The position numbers were made by a program, and so were the translations under genes. Below the pieces are notes generated by a model. The model made no database searches, had not been told where the DNA came from, and saw nothing but the letters and a program-made list of their open reading frames with translations. From contig NZ_NSCM01000010.1 of NCBI RefSeq assembly GCF_003287735.1, positions 1-64,000 on the forward strand: a stretch of DNA of 64,000 bases, written 5' to 3'. The stretch's first letter is position 1. Each line of letters starts with the position of its first letter. Shown piece after piece: positions 9,701 to 21,098 of this stretch. This stretch comes from Photorhabdus bodei (GTDB lineage: Bacteria > Pseudomonadota > Gammaproteobacteria > Enterobacterales > Enterobacteriaceae).

Positions 9701-10588
9701 GTGTTAGTACTTTTAGGATATATCGTAGTTTTTGGTGCGGTAATCGGTGGTTACCTGATTGTAGGTGGTCATTTGGGCGCACTTTATCAACCCGCTGAAT
9801 TTTTAATTATCACTGGTGCTGGTATCGGTGCTTTCATTGTTGGTAACAACGGAAAAGCGATTAAGGCAACATTACGTGTTTTGCCAAAGGTAATGCGTAG
9901 ATCTAAATATAACAAGGTGATGTATATGGATCTGATGGCGTTGCTTTTTCGATTGTTAGCAAAATCTCGCATGCATGGTCTCTTAGCATTAGAGCGAGAT
10001 ATCGAACATCCTCAGCAGAGCGATATTTTCACCCAGTATCCGCGTTTGCTTAAGGATAGGCATTTGATGGATTTTATCACTGACTACATGCGATTGATTG
10101 TGAGTGGCAATATGAATCCCCATGAAATTGAAGCTTTGATGGATGAAGAAATTGAAACTTATGAGCAGGAAAGCGAGATTCCGGCAACCAGCTTGATGAT
10201 GGTTGGAGATTCTCTTCCTGCTTTTGGTATTGTCGCTGCTGTTATGGGGGTTGTTAATGCTTTGGGTTCGGCGGATCGCCCGGCAGGAGAACTTGGCGTG
10301 CTGATTGCTCATGCAATGGTTGGGACATTCCTCGGTATTTTGCTGGCATATGGTTTTATCTCGCCATTGGCAACATTGTTACGTCAGCGCAGCGGTGAAC
10401 ATCTTAAAATGATGCAATGCATTAAAGTGACATTATTATCCAGCCTGAATGGTTATGCTCCACAAATTGCGGTTGAATTTGGTCGTAAGACACTGTATCT
10501 CACAGATCGCCCTTCTTTCACTGAGTTGGAAGAACATGTTCGCCGGGTAAAATCACCTGTTCAACAAGAAACTGAAGAACAGGCATGA
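9701..10588 (+). CDS. motA: Flagellar motor stator protein MotA
   Basis: A proton-conducting stator subunit of the inner membrane, 295 residues from GTG 9701. This start yields the conserved enteric N-terminus ([12 protein letters not shown]) and has AAGGA about 8 bases upstream. The longer frame from 9506 overlaps flhC and adds 65 residues that are not part of the family. Four membrane helices are visible at about residues 2-20, 34-50, 170-190 and 200-222, with the charged cytoplasmic loop between them. The last codon overlaps motB by ATGA, so translation is coupled. Confidence 0.95.
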   Translation: MLVLLGYIVVFGAVIGGYLIVGGHLGALYQPAEFLIITGAGIGAFIVGNNGKAIKATLRVLPKVMRRSKYNKVMYMDLMALLFRLLAKSRMHGLLALERDIEHPQQSDIFTQYPRLLKDRHLMDFITDYMRLIVSGNMNPHEIEALMDEEIETYEQESEIPATSLMMVGDSLPAFGIVAAVMGVVNALGSADRPAGELGVLIAHAMVGTFLGILLAYGFISPLATLLRQRSGEHLKMMQCIKVTLLSSLNGYAPQIAVEFGRKTLYLTDRPSFTELEEHVRRVKSPVQQETEEQA

Positions 10589-11586
10589 AGGCGCGTAACG
10601 TCTCTGTCATTAGGGTGAAAAGACGTAAAAGGAATGGCATCAAACATCATGGTGGTTCATGGAAAATTGCTTATGCTGATTTTATGACCGCCATGATGGC
10701 ATTTTTTCTAGTTATGTGGCTGTTGGCAATTTCCAGCCCACAAGAATTGACTCGAATTGCAGAATATTTCCGTACTCCGTTACAAGTTGCAATTAATAAA
10801 GGGGAGCGTAGCAGTGATAGCTCGAATCCTATTCCAGGTGGAGGGGAAGATGTGCTTCATCAAGAAGGCGATATTCTGCGTCAGGTTGAAGTCGTTGAAG
10901 CTAATGATGAGGCTCGCAAATTAAATAGGCTGCGTGAGCAACTTGATCAATTGATCATTACGGATCCTCGCCTTAAAGCATTACGTCCACATCTGTTGAT
11001 TGACATGATGGATGAAGGGTTACGTATTCAGATTATTGACCGGGAAAACCGGCCAATGTTTATGGTTGGCAGTGCAAAAGTTGAAAGCTACATGAGTGAC
11101 ATTTTGCGGGCTATTGCGCCAATCTTGAACGATATTCCCAATAAAATCAGCCTATCAGGTCATACCGATGACTTGAAATATGCTAATGGTGAGCGTGGTT
11201 ACAGTAACTGGGAACTCTCCGCAGATCGGGCGAATGCATCAAGGAGAGAGCTGTTGATAGGTGGGCTGGATGAAGTAAAGATATTGCGGGTGGTTGGTAT
11301 GGCTTCAACGGTTCGTCTGAAACAGGAAGATGCCAGTGCACCGGTTAACCGTCGCATCAGTATTTTAGTGCTCAATAAACAAGCGGAAGAGCGGATTGAA
11401 CAGCAAAACACCGGCAGCGATTCCTTGATTATTAATGATAGTAAGGAAATTCACGAGGTGATTGGAAAGGATTCAGCTGAAAGTAGGCCAACACAACAGT
11501 CCAATGAAATCACAGTATTGGCCCAGCCAGCACCAGCGTCGTTGAGTGCTGAGCCTAATCGTGTACCGACCAAGGTGACAAAGTAA
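10585..11586 (+). CDS. motB: Flagellar motor stator protein MotB
   Basis: A 333-residue stator partner. The single membrane helix near residues 30-50 contains the proton-accepting aspartate in [18 protein letters not shown]. The C-terminal OmpA-like peptidoglycan-binding domain includes the motifs SLSGHTDD and [10 protein letters not shown]. The C-terminal tail after about residue 265 is low in conservation and rich in Ser, Glu and Pro. It overlaps motA by 4 bases and ends 2 bases before cheA, so it belongs to a mot-che operon. Confidence 0.96.
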   Translation: MKARNVSVIRVKRRKRNGIKHHGGSWKIAYADFMTAMMAFFLVMWLLAISSPQELTRIAEYFRTPLQVAINKGERSSDSSNPIPGGGEDVLHQEGDILRQVEVVEANDEARKLNRLREQLDQLIITDPRLKALRPHLLIDMMDEGLRIQIIDRENRPMFMVGSAKVESYMSDILRAIAPILNDIPNKISLSGHTDDLKYANGERGYSNWELSADRANASRRELLIGGLDEVKILRVVGMASTVRLKQEDASAPVNRRISILVLNKQAEERIEQQNTGSDSLIINDSKEIHEVIGKDSAESRPTQQSNEITVLAQPAPASLSAEPNRVPTKVTK

Positions 11587-11588
11587 CG

Positions 11589-13634
11589 ATGGATATTACC
11601 GCGTTTTATCAGACTTTTTTTGATGAAGCAGACGAATTGCTGGAGGATATGGAGCAGCATCTATTGCGGCTCGATCCTGATGCGCCAGATCAGGAGCAAT
11701 TGAATGCTATTTTTCGTAGTGCCCACTCAATAAAAGGTGGCGCTGCGACTTTTGGTTTTATCAAACTACAGCAAACCACGCATGTTCTGGAAAATTTGCT
11801 GGACAGTGCCAGACGAGATGAAATGAGTCTGACGACTGATATTATCAACCTGTTTTTAGAAGCGAAAGATATTATGCAGCAACAGTTGGATGCCTATAAA
11901 AGTTCTCAGGAGCCGGATGAAAGTGCGTTTACCTACATCTGTGAGACTTTGCGCCAGCTTGCATTGGAAGTACAGAGAGAGAATGAAGGCGGGGTTGAGT
12001 CTGTCATAGATGCGGTGATGCCAGAGGTGACTGAATCTGAACCAGAATTAAAATCGGAACCTGTTGCGACTGAAAATCAGCAAGGTAGAGTTCGGGTTCA
12101 TCTTTCTGGTCTGAAAGAGCGTGAAGTTTCTCTGATGCTTGATGAGCTGAGTAATCTGGGGGAGGTTTATGATGCTGAACAGACTAGGGATAGTGTTGAA
12201 GCATCATTGGTAACATCAGCCACAGAGGATGATATCACGGCAGTTCTCTGTTTTGTTATTGAACCGGAACAGATCACTTTCTTGCCGGTAGCTGAACCCA
12301 AAGACAAAGTTAAAAATAAAGATACAGCTAAAGTCGTTAAAACAACTACGCCGGAGAAAGGTTCCACACCGCCTGCCGGGCGTCCTGCGCCGATACCACC
12401 GGCTGGATCGCCACGTCAACGGGCAGAATCTTCCAGTATTCGGGTTGCGGTTGAGAAGGTTGATCAACTGATAAATCTGGTTGGTGAACTGGTTATTACT
12501 CAATCTATGTTGGCTCAGCACTGTAACGCTCTTGAACCGACTTTGCATGGCGATTTGCTAAATTGCATGGTTCAGTTACAGAGAAATTCCAGAGATTTGC
12601 AAGAATCTGTGATGTCTATCCGTATGATGCCGATGGAATATGTGTTCAGCCGTTACCCGCGTTTAGTCAGGGATCTTGCTAGCAAGCTGAATAAAAAAGT
12701 GGATCTCACTTTGGTTGGCAGTTCCACTGAATTGGATAAGAGTTTAATCGAGCGCATTATTGATCCGCTGACTCATCTAGTCCGTAACAGTCTAGATCAT
12801 GGTATTGAAGAACCAGAAGCTCGGCTTGCTGTGGGTAAACCTGAAACGGGCAACTTGACACTTTCTGCTGAACATCAGGGCGGGAATATTTGTATTGAAG
12901 TTGTAGATGATGGCGCCGGGTTGAACCGTGAAAAGATTCTGGCCAAAGCGACATCACAAGGGCTTTCAGTCAGTGAAAACATGAGTAACGAAGAGGTTGC
13001 GATGTTGATTTTCGCGCCTGGTTTTTCCACGGCTGAAGTTGTAACAGATGTATCTGGCCGCGGTGTAGGAATGGACGTAGTTAAGCGAAATATTCAGGAA
13101 ATGGGAGGGCAAATCCAAATTAACTTCCAGGCGGGTAAAGGGACAGTGACGCGGATTTTGTTACCTCTGACACTGGCAATCCTTGATGGTATGTCAGTGA
13201 AAGTGAATGACGAAGTGTTTATTTTGCCGTTAAGTGCAGTAGTAAGTTCTCTTCAACCGCAGGAAGAAGATATTTATCCCTTGGCGGGAGATGAAAAATT
13301 ATTGCATGTCAGAGGAGAATATTTGCCACTCATTAAGTTATATCGAGTTTTTGATATTCCTGATGCAAAGACAGATCCGACGAAAGGGATTATTGTGATT
13401 GTACAAAGTGCTGGCCGACGTTATGCCTTGCTGGTTGATCAATTAGTTGGGCAGCATCAGGTGGTTGTGAAAAATATCGAAAGTAACTATCGCAAGGTAC
13501 CCGGGATCTCCGCTGCCACAATTATGGGTGATGGCAGTGTGGCGTTGATTATTGATGTTTCTGCCTTGCAGCAACTCAATCATGACCAATTGGCACTCAA
13601 CAAAGCTGAGTTATTAGCAAAAAATAAGCACTGA
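11589..13634 (+). CDS. cheA: Chemotaxis histidine kinase CheA
   Basis: A 681-residue kinase that phosphorylates CheY and CheB. Domains in order: HPt (about 1-130) with the phosphorylated His in SAHSIKGGAATFGF; CheY/CheB-binding P2 (about 158-230); a Pro-rich linker (about 255-280); dimerisation P3; HATPase P4 with the N box HLVRNSLDHGIE, DDGAGL and DVSGRGVGMDVV; and a CheW-like P5 at the C-terminus. All catalytic boxes are present. Length is slightly above that of the E. coli protein. It is tightly linked to motB. Confidence 0.97.
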   Translation: MDITAFYQTFFDEADELLEDMEQHLLRLDPDAPDQEQLNAIFRSAHSIKGGAATFGFIKLQQTTHVLENLLDSARRDEMSLTTDIINLFLEAKDIMQQQLDAYKSSQEPDESAFTYICETLRQLALEVQRENEGGVESVIDAVMPEVTESEPELKSEPVATENQQGRVRVHLSGLKEREVSLMLDELSNLGEVYDAEQTRDSVEASLVTSATEDDITAVLCFVIEPEQITFLPVAEPKDKVKNKDTAKVVKTTTPEKGSTPPAGRPAPIPPAGSPRQRAESSSIRVAVEKVDQLINLVGELVITQSMLAQHCNALEPTLHGDLLNCMVQLQRNSRDLQESVMSIRMMPMEYVFSRYPRLVRDLASKLNKKVDLTLVGSSTELDKSLIERIIDPLTHLVRNSLDHGIEEPEARLAVGKPETGNLTLSAEHQGGNICIEVVDDGAGLNREKILAKATSQGLSVSENMSNEEVAMLIFAPGFSTAEVVTDVSGRGVGMDVVKRNIQEMGGQIQINFQAGKGTVTRILLPLTLAILDGMSVKVNDEVFILPLSAVVSSLQPQEEDIYPLAGDEKLLHVRGEYLPLIKLYRVFDIPDAKTDPTKGIIVIVQSAGRRYALLVDQLVGQHQVVVKNIESNYRKVPGISAATIMGDGSVALIIDVSALQQLNHDQLALNKAELLAKNKH

Positions 13635-13686
13635 ATGGGGGGGATCTCCATGAAAAATCGTCAATCTCACAGTAAAAGGTAAGATC

Positions 13687-14184
13687 ATGTCGGCCATAGA
13701 AGCGTTTAATAAATTGTCAGGAGAAACTGCCGGGGAAGGATATTTAGTTTTTACCCTAGGTGATGAAGAGTATGGTATCGAAATACTGAAAGTACAGGAG
13801 ATACGGGGCTATGATCAGGTTACCCGTATTGCAAATACGCCGGCATTCATTAAAGGGATAACCAATCTGCGTGGCGTTATTGTGCCTATTATTGACCTGA
13901 GAATTAAATTTGCTCAGGAAACGGTTACCTATAATGATAATACCGTTGTTATTGTTTTGAATCTGTTAAACCGGGTGGTGGGTATTGTAGTTGATGGTGT
14001 TTCGGATGTTTTATCGCTCAAAGCTGAGCAAATCTGTCCGGCACCTGAATTTGCAGTAACATTATCTACCGAATATCTAACAGGATTGGGTTCACTTGAT
14101 GATCGCATGCTGATTTTGGTGGATATTGAGAAGTTGCTTAACAGTGAAGAGATGGCTCTGGTAGATTCAGTAGCTAAAAGTTAA
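13687..14184 (+). CDS. cheW: Chemotaxis coupling protein CheW
   Basis: A 165-residue single CheW domain that bridges receptors and CheA. Characteristic stretches are [39 protein letters not shown] and VVDGVSDVL. It lies 52 bases after cheA. The next gene is 170 bases away and has its own sigma-28 promoter. Confidence 0.97.
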   Translation: MSAIEAFNKLSGETAGEGYLVFTLGDEEYGIEILKVQEIRGYDQVTRIANTPAFIKGITNLRGVIVPIIDLRIKFAQETVTYNDNTVVIVLNLLNRVVGIVVDGVSDVLSLKAEQICPAPEFAVTLSTEYLTGLGSLDDRMLILVDIEKLLNSEEMALVDSVAKS

Positions 14185-14292
14185 TCATTAAATATCACTG
14201 CCATCATCGACATCGACAGATGGCAGCTACTTTTTGTCTATCCCTCGTTAATTTCGTCAGAAAAAATATTCAAATTTCTTTTATACGACCAG

Positions 14293-14319
14293 TAAAGTTT
14301 CCTTTGATGATGCCGATAA
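14293..14319 (+). promoter_or_regulatory. Consensus sigma-28 (FliA) promoter before the first receptor gene
   Basis: TAAAGTTT at 14293-14300, an 11-base spacer and GCCGATAA at 14312-14319 match the enteric FliA consensus at every position. It lies 35 bases before the receptor start, so receptor and downstream che genes can be transcribed as a class III unit independently of the mot-cheAW transcript. Confidence 0.92.
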
Positions 14320-14354
14320 CAGAGCCATGCTGATCTATTGTAAAAAGGGAAAAC

Positions 14355-16049
14355 ATGTTTAACCGAATGAAAATAGTGACCGGACTGATGGCGGTCATCA
14401 TATTATTTGGTGCTCTGCAATTTATATCTGGAGGGCTTTTCTTCCATGAGTTGAAAAGTAACAAGGAAAATCTAGAAATACTGGATAAAATGCGGGAACA
14501 GCAGACATTTTTGAATGACACTTGGGTTAATTTGTTACAGGCCCGTAACAATTTGAACCGTGCTGGCATTCGTTACATGATGAAAAAAGATGAGGGAGTC
14601 GATAATTACTACACACTGGAGCAGTTACTGACAGATGCCAGAAGTAACCTCTCTATCGCAGAGCAGCGTTTTGAACAATACGAACAGACCGCTAAATTGC
14701 CTATTCATGAATCAGAAAGTCTTAATCGCCTTAAAAAAGCCTATGATGTTTATATTTCAGCGCTTCATGAGCTTATTGTTCTGCTTGAACATGATCGGGC
14801 GGTAGAATTTTTCAACCAGCCAACGGGCAAATATCAGAGTGCTTTTGAGGAAGAATATAACTTCTATTTGACCCAAAACGATCATCTCTATTCTGATGTG
14901 GTATTTGATGCAAGTATCTCTTACCGAAATGCGGTGATTATGTTGGGTATTATCATGCTGATTCTGGTTTCAGCCATGATTTTTAGTTGGGTTAGCATTA
15001 AACATAGTTTGCTGAATCCGTTAAACAAATTATTGGAGAATATTAAGGCACTTTCTACCGGTGATTTAACACAAAATGTGACTGTTTCAGGCAGAAATGA
15101 GATGAGTACGCTGGCTGTTGGCTTGAAGCATATGCAAAAAGAATTTATCACTACTGTCAGTAGTGTACGTCAAAGCAGTGAAAGTATTTATAACGGAACC
15201 AGTGAAATTGCTGCTGGAAATAATGATCTTTCTTCTCGCACTGAGGAACAAGTTGCTTCTTTGGAAGAAACCGCCGCCAGTATGGAGCAATTGACAGCAA
15301 CTGTACGCCAAAATGCGGAAAATGCTCGTCAGGCAAGTAACTTGGCTGATAGTGCTTCTGAAGTTGCACGCCAGGGTGGAAAAGTCGTGGCGAATGTTGT
15401 ACAGACAATGCGTGAAATTGCCGGTAGTTCTCAGAAGATTTCCGATATTACCAGTGTTATTGATGCTATTGCGTTCCAGACTAACATTTTGGCGCTGAAT
15501 GCCGCAGTGGAAGCAGCACGTGCCGGTGAACATGGGCGAGGTTTTGCTGTTGTGGCGGGAGAAGTGCGTAACCTTGCACAGCGTAGTGCTGAGGCAGCAA
15601 AAGAGATCAAAACATTAATAGAAGATTCAGTAAGCCGCGCAGATACCGGTTCTGTCTTGGTTGAGAGCGCCGGTGAAACAATGAATAACATTGTCAGTTC
15701 AGTCACCCGTGTAACTGACATTATGGGTGAAATTGCATCTGCATCCGATGAACAAAGTAGAGGGATAACTCAGGTTGGCCTGGCTATCTCCGAAATGGAT
15801 CGTGTAACACAGCAAAATGCTGCTTTAGTTGAGCAATCCGCGGCAGCAGCGGCTGCACTGGAAGATCAAGCCGCTGGATTGAAGAAACTAGTTTCTCTGT
15901 TCCAATTGCCAAATCTTGGCGATAAATCTCAACCCGAAATGAAAATTGAGCATTTACCTGTGGCTAAGACTCCTCCTGCTAAATCGAATCCACTGGTGTT
16001 GAAGAAAGCCAACAATGTGGAAGAACAAGCTAATTGGGAAACATTTTAA
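14355..16049 (+). CDS. Methyl-accepting chemotaxis protein, Tsr-like, with NWETF tail
   Basis: A 564-residue receptor with a membrane helix near residues 8-30, a periplasmic four-helix sensor domain (about 35-190), a second membrane helix (about 192-215), HAMP, methylation helices and the conserved signalling tip [20 protein letters not shown]. It ends in NWETF, the pentapeptide that tethers CheR and CheB, so it is the high-abundance type. The sensor includes [10 protein letters not shown], typical of the Tsr/Tar class. Ligand specificity cannot be read safely. It is preceded by a consensus sigma-28 promoter. Confidence 0.93.
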   Translation: MFNRMKIVTGLMAVIILFGALQFISGGLFFHELKSNKENLEILDKMREQQTFLNDTWVNLLQARNNLNRAGIRYMMKKDEGVDNYYTLEQLLTDARSNLSIAEQRFEQYEQTAKLPIHESESLNRLKKAYDVYISALHELIVLLEHDRAVEFFNQPTGKYQSAFEEEYNFYLTQNDHLYSDVVFDASISYRNAVIMLGIIMLILVSAMIFSWVSIKHSLLNPLNKLLENIKALSTGDLTQNVTVSGRNEMSTLAVGLKHMQKEFITTVSSVRQSSESIYNGTSEIAAGNNDLSSRTEEQVASLEETAASMEQLTATVRQNAENARQASNLADSASEVARQGGKVVANVVQTMREIAGSSQKISDITSVIDAIAFQTNILALNAAVEAARAGEHGRGFAVVAGEVRNLAQRSAEAAKEIKTLIEDSVSRADTGSVLVESAGETMNNIVSSVTRVTDIMGEIASASDEQSRGITQVGLAISEMDRVTQQNAALVEQSAAAAAALEDQAAGLKKLVSLFQLPNLGDKSQPEMKIEHLPVAKTPPAKSNPLVLKKANNVEEQANWETF

Positions 16050-16066
16050 AACACTAAGCGATAACT

Positions 16067-16086
16067 ACGGCTGCACATGCAGCCGT
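16067..16086 (+). other. Intercistronic hairpin between the two receptor genes
   Basis: An 8-bp stem ACGGCTGC/GCAGCCGT with an ACAT tetraloop lies in the 53-base gap. It has no T run. It could affect mRNA stability or translation rather than end transcription. Confidence 0.5.
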
Positions 16087-16102
16087 TAACAGAGGTGATT
16101 AC

Positions 16103-17737
16103 ATGTTAGGCAGGCTTCGTATATCAACCAGTTTATATCTGTTACTGATGATGTTTTGTGTAATGCAGATAATCTCAAGTGGTTTATCACTTGGAATCAT
16201 TCACGCAGATCAGTCTTATATTGAACGGATTGATCTGGGAACACAGAAGAGGGATACCTTAGGGTTGAGCTGGGCAGCTCTGCTGCAATCGCGTAATACA
16301 CTTAATCGAATCGCTGTAGGGAAAACGCTGCAACAATCTGAGGATCATATTGGCAGCATGGTTGCTAATGTTAAGGAGACCTTAGATAGGGCTGAGATGC
16401 ATTTTGCTGAGTTTATTGCGCTGCCTAAATTGAATGACGAGGATGGTAGTAGTGTATTGCTGGCCTCGGTAGAAACCAGTTATAAGGAATATATCAAAGC
16501 GCTTAGAGAACTCTCGGCTTTTTTAGAAAGTGGTAATTATGATGCATTCTTAGACCAGCCGACAGAAAAGTATCAGCAGCAACTTGAATCTGATTTCAAT
16601 CATTATATGCAATATATCGGTGAGGAGATTACCACCGCCGTTCAAGATGGTCGTCTTTATTACCAAATTTCAGTTGCCATGTTTGCAGGTGCGATATTAA
16701 TGGTACTGGTTGTTGCCTGGGCGGCTCATTGGTGGTTGAAAAAGAATCTGCTCAGACCTTTTGCCAATATGCGTAGCCACTTCCAGAATGTTGCGGAAGG
16801 AAAACTCAATAAAGAAGTTTCTGTTTTTACTCAAGATGAAATTGGTGAAGTGTTCCTAAAATTACGTGAAATGCAACGTTCATTGGTTAATTCCATTACT
16901 TTGGTAAAAGAGAATACTAACTTGATGTATAATGGTATTCAGGAAATTACTCAGGGTAATACCGATCTCTCTTCCCGCACTGAAGAGCAAGCTGCATCAC
17001 TGGAAGAAACGGCAGCCAGTATGGAACAACTGACTGCAACTGTGCGTCAGAATGCGGAAAATGCTCGCCAGGCCAGTGAATTGGCGGTATCTGCATCGAA
17101 AACAGCCTCTAAAGGGGGCGAACTGACAGTTGATGTTGTGGAAACAATGGATGCAATTGCCAATAGCTCACAGAAAATCAGTGCCATTATCAGCGTCATT
17201 GATGGTATTGCATTTCAGACCAACATTTTGGCATTGAATGCGGCAGTAGAAGCCGCACGGGCAGGTGAGCAAGGCCGAGGTTTCTCTGTTGTTGCTGGTG
17301 AAGTGAGGGATCTCGCTCAGCGAAGTGCCGAAGCAGCGAAAGAGATTAAGACATTAATTAGTGAATCCGTTCAGCGGGTAAGCCAAGGTTCCGAGTTGGT
17401 TAGTCATGCAGGGAAGACCATGAATGAATTGGTCGTTTCTGTAAACCAGGTTACAGATCTGATGGCTGAAATTGCTGCGGCATCTGATGAACAAAGTCGG
17501 GGAATTCATCAAGTAGCACAAGCTGTTACACAGATGGATCAGGTTACTCAGCAGAACGCGGCATTGGTTGAACAGTCAGCGGCGGCGGCGGCGGCACTTG
17601 AAGACCAGGCCGATATTTTGGTGCAAATAGTGGCACAATTTGAGTTACCCAATAATTCAGAAAATAAGCTTGAAAATGAACTTTCACTGACGCTGAAGTC
17701 TGCGGATAGCGAAGGGGCAGTCAATCAGACTCGCTGA
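16103..17737 (+). CDS. Second methyl-accepting chemotaxis protein, without NWETF tail
   Basis: A 544-residue receptor with the same layout as its neighbour: N-terminal helix, periplasmic sensor (about 35-190), second helix (about 192-212), HAMP, signalling tip [20 protein letters not shown]. The cytoplasmic part is almost identical to the upstream receptor, whereas the sensor differs, so ligands probably differ. The C-terminus lacks the NWETF pentapeptide, as in low-abundance receptors such as Tap and Trg, and it would depend on the neighbour for efficient adaptation. It sits in the position held by tap in E. coli. Confidence 0.93.
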   Translation: MLGRLRISTSLYLLLMMFCVMQIISSGLSLGIIHADQSYIERIDLGTQKRDTLGLSWAALLQSRNTLNRIAVGKTLQQSEDHIGSMVANVKETLDRAEMHFAEFIALPKLNDEDGSSVLLASVETSYKEYIKALRELSAFLESGNYDAFLDQPTEKYQQQLESDFNHYMQYIGEEITTAVQDGRLYYQISVAMFAGAILMVLVVAWAAHWWLKKNLLRPFANMRSHFQNVAEGKLNKEVSVFTQDEIGEVFLKLREMQRSLVNSITLVKENTNLMYNGIQEITQGNTDLSSRTEEQAASLEETAASMEQLTATVRQNAENARQASELAVSASKTASKGGELTVDVVETMDAIANSSQKISAIISVIDGIAFQTNILALNAAVEAARAGEQGRGFSVVAGEVRDLAQRSAEAAKEIKTLISESVQRVSQGSELVSHAGKTMNELVVSVNQVTDLMAEIAAASDEQSRGIHQVAQAVTQMDQVTQQNAALVEQSAAAAAALEDQADILVQIVAQFELPNNSENKLENELSLTLKSADSEGAVNQTR

Positions 17738-17743
17738 GGCCAG

Positions 17744-18631
17744 ATGAAATCAAATTTAATTGCTTCAGTGACAAGTTTGCCATCTTCGCCACTGCATCAC
17801 ATGATTCAGCGTTATACCATGTCAGATGCGCATTTTGAGCGCATCTGCCAGCTCATATATCAACGTGCGGGTATTGTGCTGGCTGCACATAAACGGGAGA
17901 TGGTTTACAACCGTTTAATTCGGCGTTTGCGTACCCTTGAAATACGTGATTTTGGGCAATACCTGTTCATTCTTGAAAATGACATGAATAGTGAGGAGTG
18001 GCAGGAGTTTATCAATGCATTGACAACTAACCTGACGGCGTTTTTCAGGGAAGCTCATCATTTTCCTCTGTTAGCTAAACATGCAAGTAAAAAAAATGGA
18101 TCGTACCGGGTATGGAGTGCGGCGGCATCGACAGGAGAAGAGCCATATTCGATTGCAATGACGCTAAGTGATGTCTTAGGGGAGCGTTTTCACCGGGCAA
18201 AAATTATTGCCAGTGATATTGATACCCATGTATTGGAAAAAGCACGCAAAGGGGTTTATCGACTGGATGAATTGCGTCAACTGACCGATCAACAGAGAAA
18301 ACGTTACTTTTTTAAAGGTATTGGATCTTATGAGGGTTATGCTCGTGTCCGGCCCCAACTTGCTGACATGGTGACATTTCAGCATCTAAACCTGTTAGAT
18401 CCCAATTGGCCATTTGAAGAGAAGTTTGATGCCATCTTTTGCCGTAATGTTATGATTTATTTTGATAAAAAGACGCAGGAACGGATACTGCGCCATTTTG
18501 TTTCTTTGTTAAAACCCGATGGATTGCTCTTTGCAGGGCATTCTGAAAATGTCACTCAAATAAGCCGGGAATTCTACTTGCAAGGACAGACCGTTTACGG
18601 TGTAGGTCGGGCAAGGAGAGGTCATGAATAA
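17744..18631 (+). CDS. cheR: Chemotaxis protein methyltransferase CheR
   Basis: A 295-residue SAM-dependent glutamate methyltransferase acting on receptors. It has an N-terminal helical domain, then the SAM-binding region with [19 protein letters not shown] and later [14 protein letters not shown]. The beta subdomain that binds NWETF is in place in the C-terminal half. It begins 6 bases after the receptor gene and overlaps cheB by 8 bases. Confidence 0.97.
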   Translation: MKSNLIASVTSLPSSPLHHMIQRYTMSDAHFERICQLIYQRAGIVLAAHKREMVYNRLIRRLRTLEIRDFGQYLFILENDMNSEEWQEFINALTTNLTAFFREAHHFPLLAKHASKKNGSYRVWSAAASTGEEPYSIAMTLSDVLGERFHRAKIIASDIDTHVLEKARKGVYRLDELRQLTDQQRKRYFFKGIGSYEGYARVRPQLADMVTFQHLNLLDPNWPFEEKFDAIFCRNVMIYFDKKTQERILRHFVSLLKPDGLLFAGHSENVTQISREFYLQGQTVYGVGRARRGHE

Positions 18632-19676
18632 AATAACTGTTCTTTGTGTCGATGATTCAGCGCTTATGCGTCAAATCATGCGAGAGATCATCAATAGTCA
18701 CCCGGATATGGAGGTAGTGGCTTGTGCGCCAGATCCACTGGTAGCACGTGATCTGATTAAAAAGCATAATCCACAAGTGCTTACACTGGATGTTGAAATG
18801 CCACGCATGGATGGTATTGATTTTCTGGAAAAATTAATGCGCTTACGGCCAATGCCGGTGGTTATGATCTCTTCTCTAACAGCCAAAGGTTCTGAAATCA
18901 CATTAAGGGCATTGGAACTTGGTGCTGTTGACTTTGTAACCAAACCTCAATTGGGTATTCGTGAAGGCATGCTGGCTTACAGTGAACTTATCGCGGAGAA
19001 AATACGGACAGCAGCACAGGCTAAATTATCTGTACCAATAATCACACCCGTAAGTTCTGCTCCTTTAAGTTTTAAGCCTTTGTTATCCAGTGAAAAACTG
19101 ATAGCAGTAGGCGCTTCTACTGGAGGAACGGAAGCAATAAAGAATTTGTTGCAACCGTTACCTGTCACTAGCCCGGCACTACTTATTACTCAACATATGC
19201 CACCTGGTTTTACCCGTTCTTTTGCTGAACGGCTGAATAAACTTAGCCAAATTACCGTAAAAGAGGCTGAAAATGGTGAACGGATTTTGCCGGGGCATGC
19301 TTACATTGCTCCGGGTGATCGTCATATGGAACTATGTCGTAATGGTGCTGATTACCAGGTTCTGATCTCCGATGCACCGGCTGTTAATCGTCATCGTCCG
19401 TCTGTAGATGTGTTGTTTCGATCAATTGCTAAATTTGCCGGGAAGAATGCTGTCGGAGTGTTACTGACCGGCATGGGCAGTGATGGCGCAGCGGGTTTAC
19501 TAGAGATGAAGCGAGCGGGAGCGTACACATTGGCGCAGGATGAAGCAAGTTGTGTGGTATTTGGTATGCCAAGAGCGGCAATACAAATGGGGGCGGTGGA
19601 TGAGGTCATGGATATACTCAAAATGAGCAAGAGCATGCTGGCAAAAATAAGCTCGGGGCAAGCTGTCCGTATTTAA
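18624..19676 (+). CDS. cheB: Chemotaxis methylesterase/deamidase CheB
   Basis: A 350-residue response regulator-methylesterase. The receiver domain has the phosphorylated Asp in [12 protein letters not shown]. The esterase domain contains the Ser in GASTGG, the His in TQHMPPGF, and the Asp near GMGSDGAAG. It overlaps cheR by 8 bases. It removes methyl groups from the receptors encoded just upstream. Confidence 0.97.
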   Translation: MNKITVLCVDDSALMRQIMREIINSHPDMEVVACAPDPLVARDLIKKHNPQVLTLDVEMPRMDGIDFLEKLMRLRPMPVVMISSLTAKGSEITLRALELGAVDFVTKPQLGIREGMLAYSELIAEKIRTAAQAKLSVPIITPVSSAPLSFKPLLSSEKLIAVGASTGGTEAIKNLLQPLPVTSPALLITQHMPPGFTRSFAERLNKLSQITVKEAENGERILPGHAYIAPGDRHMELCRNGADYQVLISDAPAVNRHRPSVDVLFRSIAKFAGKNAVGVLLTGMGSDGAAGLLEMKRAGAYTLAQDEASCVVFGMPRAAIQMGAVDEVMDILKMSKSMLAKISSGQAVRI

Positions 19677-19745
19677 CGGCTATCGGATAAATTTAATTTT
19701 TTAAGCGGCTCTATGCTGACTGGTAAATAATTTCAAGGAGTTTTT

Positions 19746-20135
19746 ATGGCGAATAAGGATCTGAGATTTTTGGTGGTTGATGATTTTTCAACCATGCGTC
19801 GCATTGTTCGTAACCTTTTAAAAGAATTGGGCTTTAATAATGTAGAAGAAGCTCAAGATGGGGCAGAAGCTCTGGCTAAGATTCGTGCATCGCAATTTGA
19901 CTTTATCATCTCTGATTGGAATATGCCCAATATGGATGGTTTAGAGTTGCTAAAAATCATTCGTGAAGATGCCCAATTGGCTAAGATACCGGTTTTGATG
20001 GTGACCGCAGAAGCGAAGAAAGAAAATATCATTGCAGCCGCACAAGCCGGTGCCAGTGGCTATGTTGTTAAACCTTTTACCGCAGCTACTCTGGAAGAAA
20101 AGCTCAACAAAATATTTGAAAAACTGGGCCTCTAA
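19746..20135 (+). CDS. cheY: Chemotaxis response regulator CheY
   Basis: A 129-residue single receiver. The acidic pair (VVDD), phosphorylated Asp in [11 protein letters not shown], Thr in VMVTAEA and Lys in VVKPF are all present. Phospho-CheY binds FliM and switches rotation. It lies 69 bases after cheB, with a clear ribosome binding site AAGGAG. Confidence 0.98.
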   Translation: MANKDLRFLVVDDFSTMRRIVRNLLKELGFNNVEEAQDGAEALAKIRASQFDFIISDWNMPNMDGLELLKIIREDAQLAKIPVLMVTAEAKKENIIAAAQAGASGYVVKPFTAATLEEKLNKIFEKLGL

Positions 20136-20144
20136 GGAGACATA

Positions 20145-20795
20145 ATGAGTGTAAATCCAGTCATGCCAAGGGATGAGACCATTAGTGCCAGTGAAATTAT
20201 CAGCCGTATCGGCCAGCTTACGCGTATGTTGCGTGATAGTTTACGTGAATTGGGATTGGATCAAACCATTGCCCAAGCCGCTGAGGCAATACCCGATGCA
20301 AGAGAACGCCTGGACTATGTTGTGCAGATGACAGCGCAGGCGGCGGAAAGGGCGCTTAATTGCGTTGAAGCGGCGCAACCTCGTCAGAATGAGTTAGAAT
20401 CATCGGCAATATCACTGAAAAAACGTTGGGATGAGTGGTTTGAAAACCCAGTTGAGATGCCTGTGGCACGCTCGTTGGTTATGGATACCCGGAATTACCT
20501 CAATTCGGTACCTGAACATACTGCTTTCACTAACGCTCAACTGCTGGAGATCATGATGGCACAAGACTTTCAGGATCTTACCGGTCAAGTTATCAAGCGG
20601 ATGATGGATGTTATTCAGGAAATAGAAAAACAGTTAGTGATGGTATTAATGGAAAACATGCCGGCTGATCAGATGGCGAAAACTAAGAAAGAGGCTGACA
20701 GCTTACTAAATGGTCCGCAGGTGAACCAAAACGGCGTGGGCGTTATTGCTAATCAGGCTCAGGTTGATGATCTACTGGATAGCTTAGGTTTCTGA
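20145..20795 (+). CDS. cheZ: CheY phosphatase CheZ
   Basis: A 216-residue, mostly helical phosphatase. The catalytic Gln lies in [16 protein letters not shown], and the C-terminal CheY-binding peptide ends [11 protein letters not shown]. It follows cheY by 9 bases and is the last colinear gene before the flagellar region is interrupted by accessory DNA; flhB comes only at 58104. Confidence 0.97.
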   Translation: MSVNPVMPRDETISASEIISRIGQLTRMLRDSLRELGLDQTIAQAAEAIPDARERLDYVVQMTAQAAERALNCVEAAQPRQNELESSAISLKKRWDEWFENPVEMPVARSLVMDTRNYLNSVPEHTAFTNAQLLEIMMAQDFQDLTGQVIKRMMDVIQEIEKQLVMVLMENMPADQMAKTKKEADSLLNGPQVNQNGVGVIANQAQVDDLLDSLGF

Positions 20796-20801
20796 ATAAA
20801 C

Positions 20802-21098
20802 GTGGCAGGGGCCGCTGAACACATGTACACCGAGCCAGCTCAACTGGCTCCTCATCTGTTTAAAAACCGGTTTACTGAGTTTGTCTCTACACTTCAACCC
20901 GGAGATATCATTGTCTGTAATGGTATTTTTGATATTGGCAGTTCAAGGGAACAGGCGGTGAGCACTTTATTAGCGGTTTTTTATCCACTATCCGAACAAA
21001 TGTTGGCCGTTGTCCACGTAGGTGGACGACTCAATTACATTTTTAATCAATTGCCCGAAATCCCATCACTCAAAGAGAAGGAGCAGAGGATAATATGA
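20802..21098 (+). CDS. Hypothetical protein, up to 98 aa
   Basis: I do not recognise it. The start may be GTG 20802 (98 aa) or ATG 20823 (91 aa); the latter follows an AGGGG about 11 bases upstream. It contains PGDIIVCNGIFDIGSSREQA and LAVVHVGGRLNYIFNQLPE, which look like an ordered small alpha/beta domain. It overlaps the downstream methyltransferase by 4 bases, so the two are probably translated together, and it begins 6 bases after cheZ, so it may be read through from the che operon. Confidence 0.6.
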   Translation: MAGAAEHMYTEPAQLAPHLFKNRFTEFVSTLQPGDIIVCNGIFDIGSSREQAVSTLLAVFYPLSEQMLAVVHVGGRLNYIFNQLPEIPSLKEKEQRII

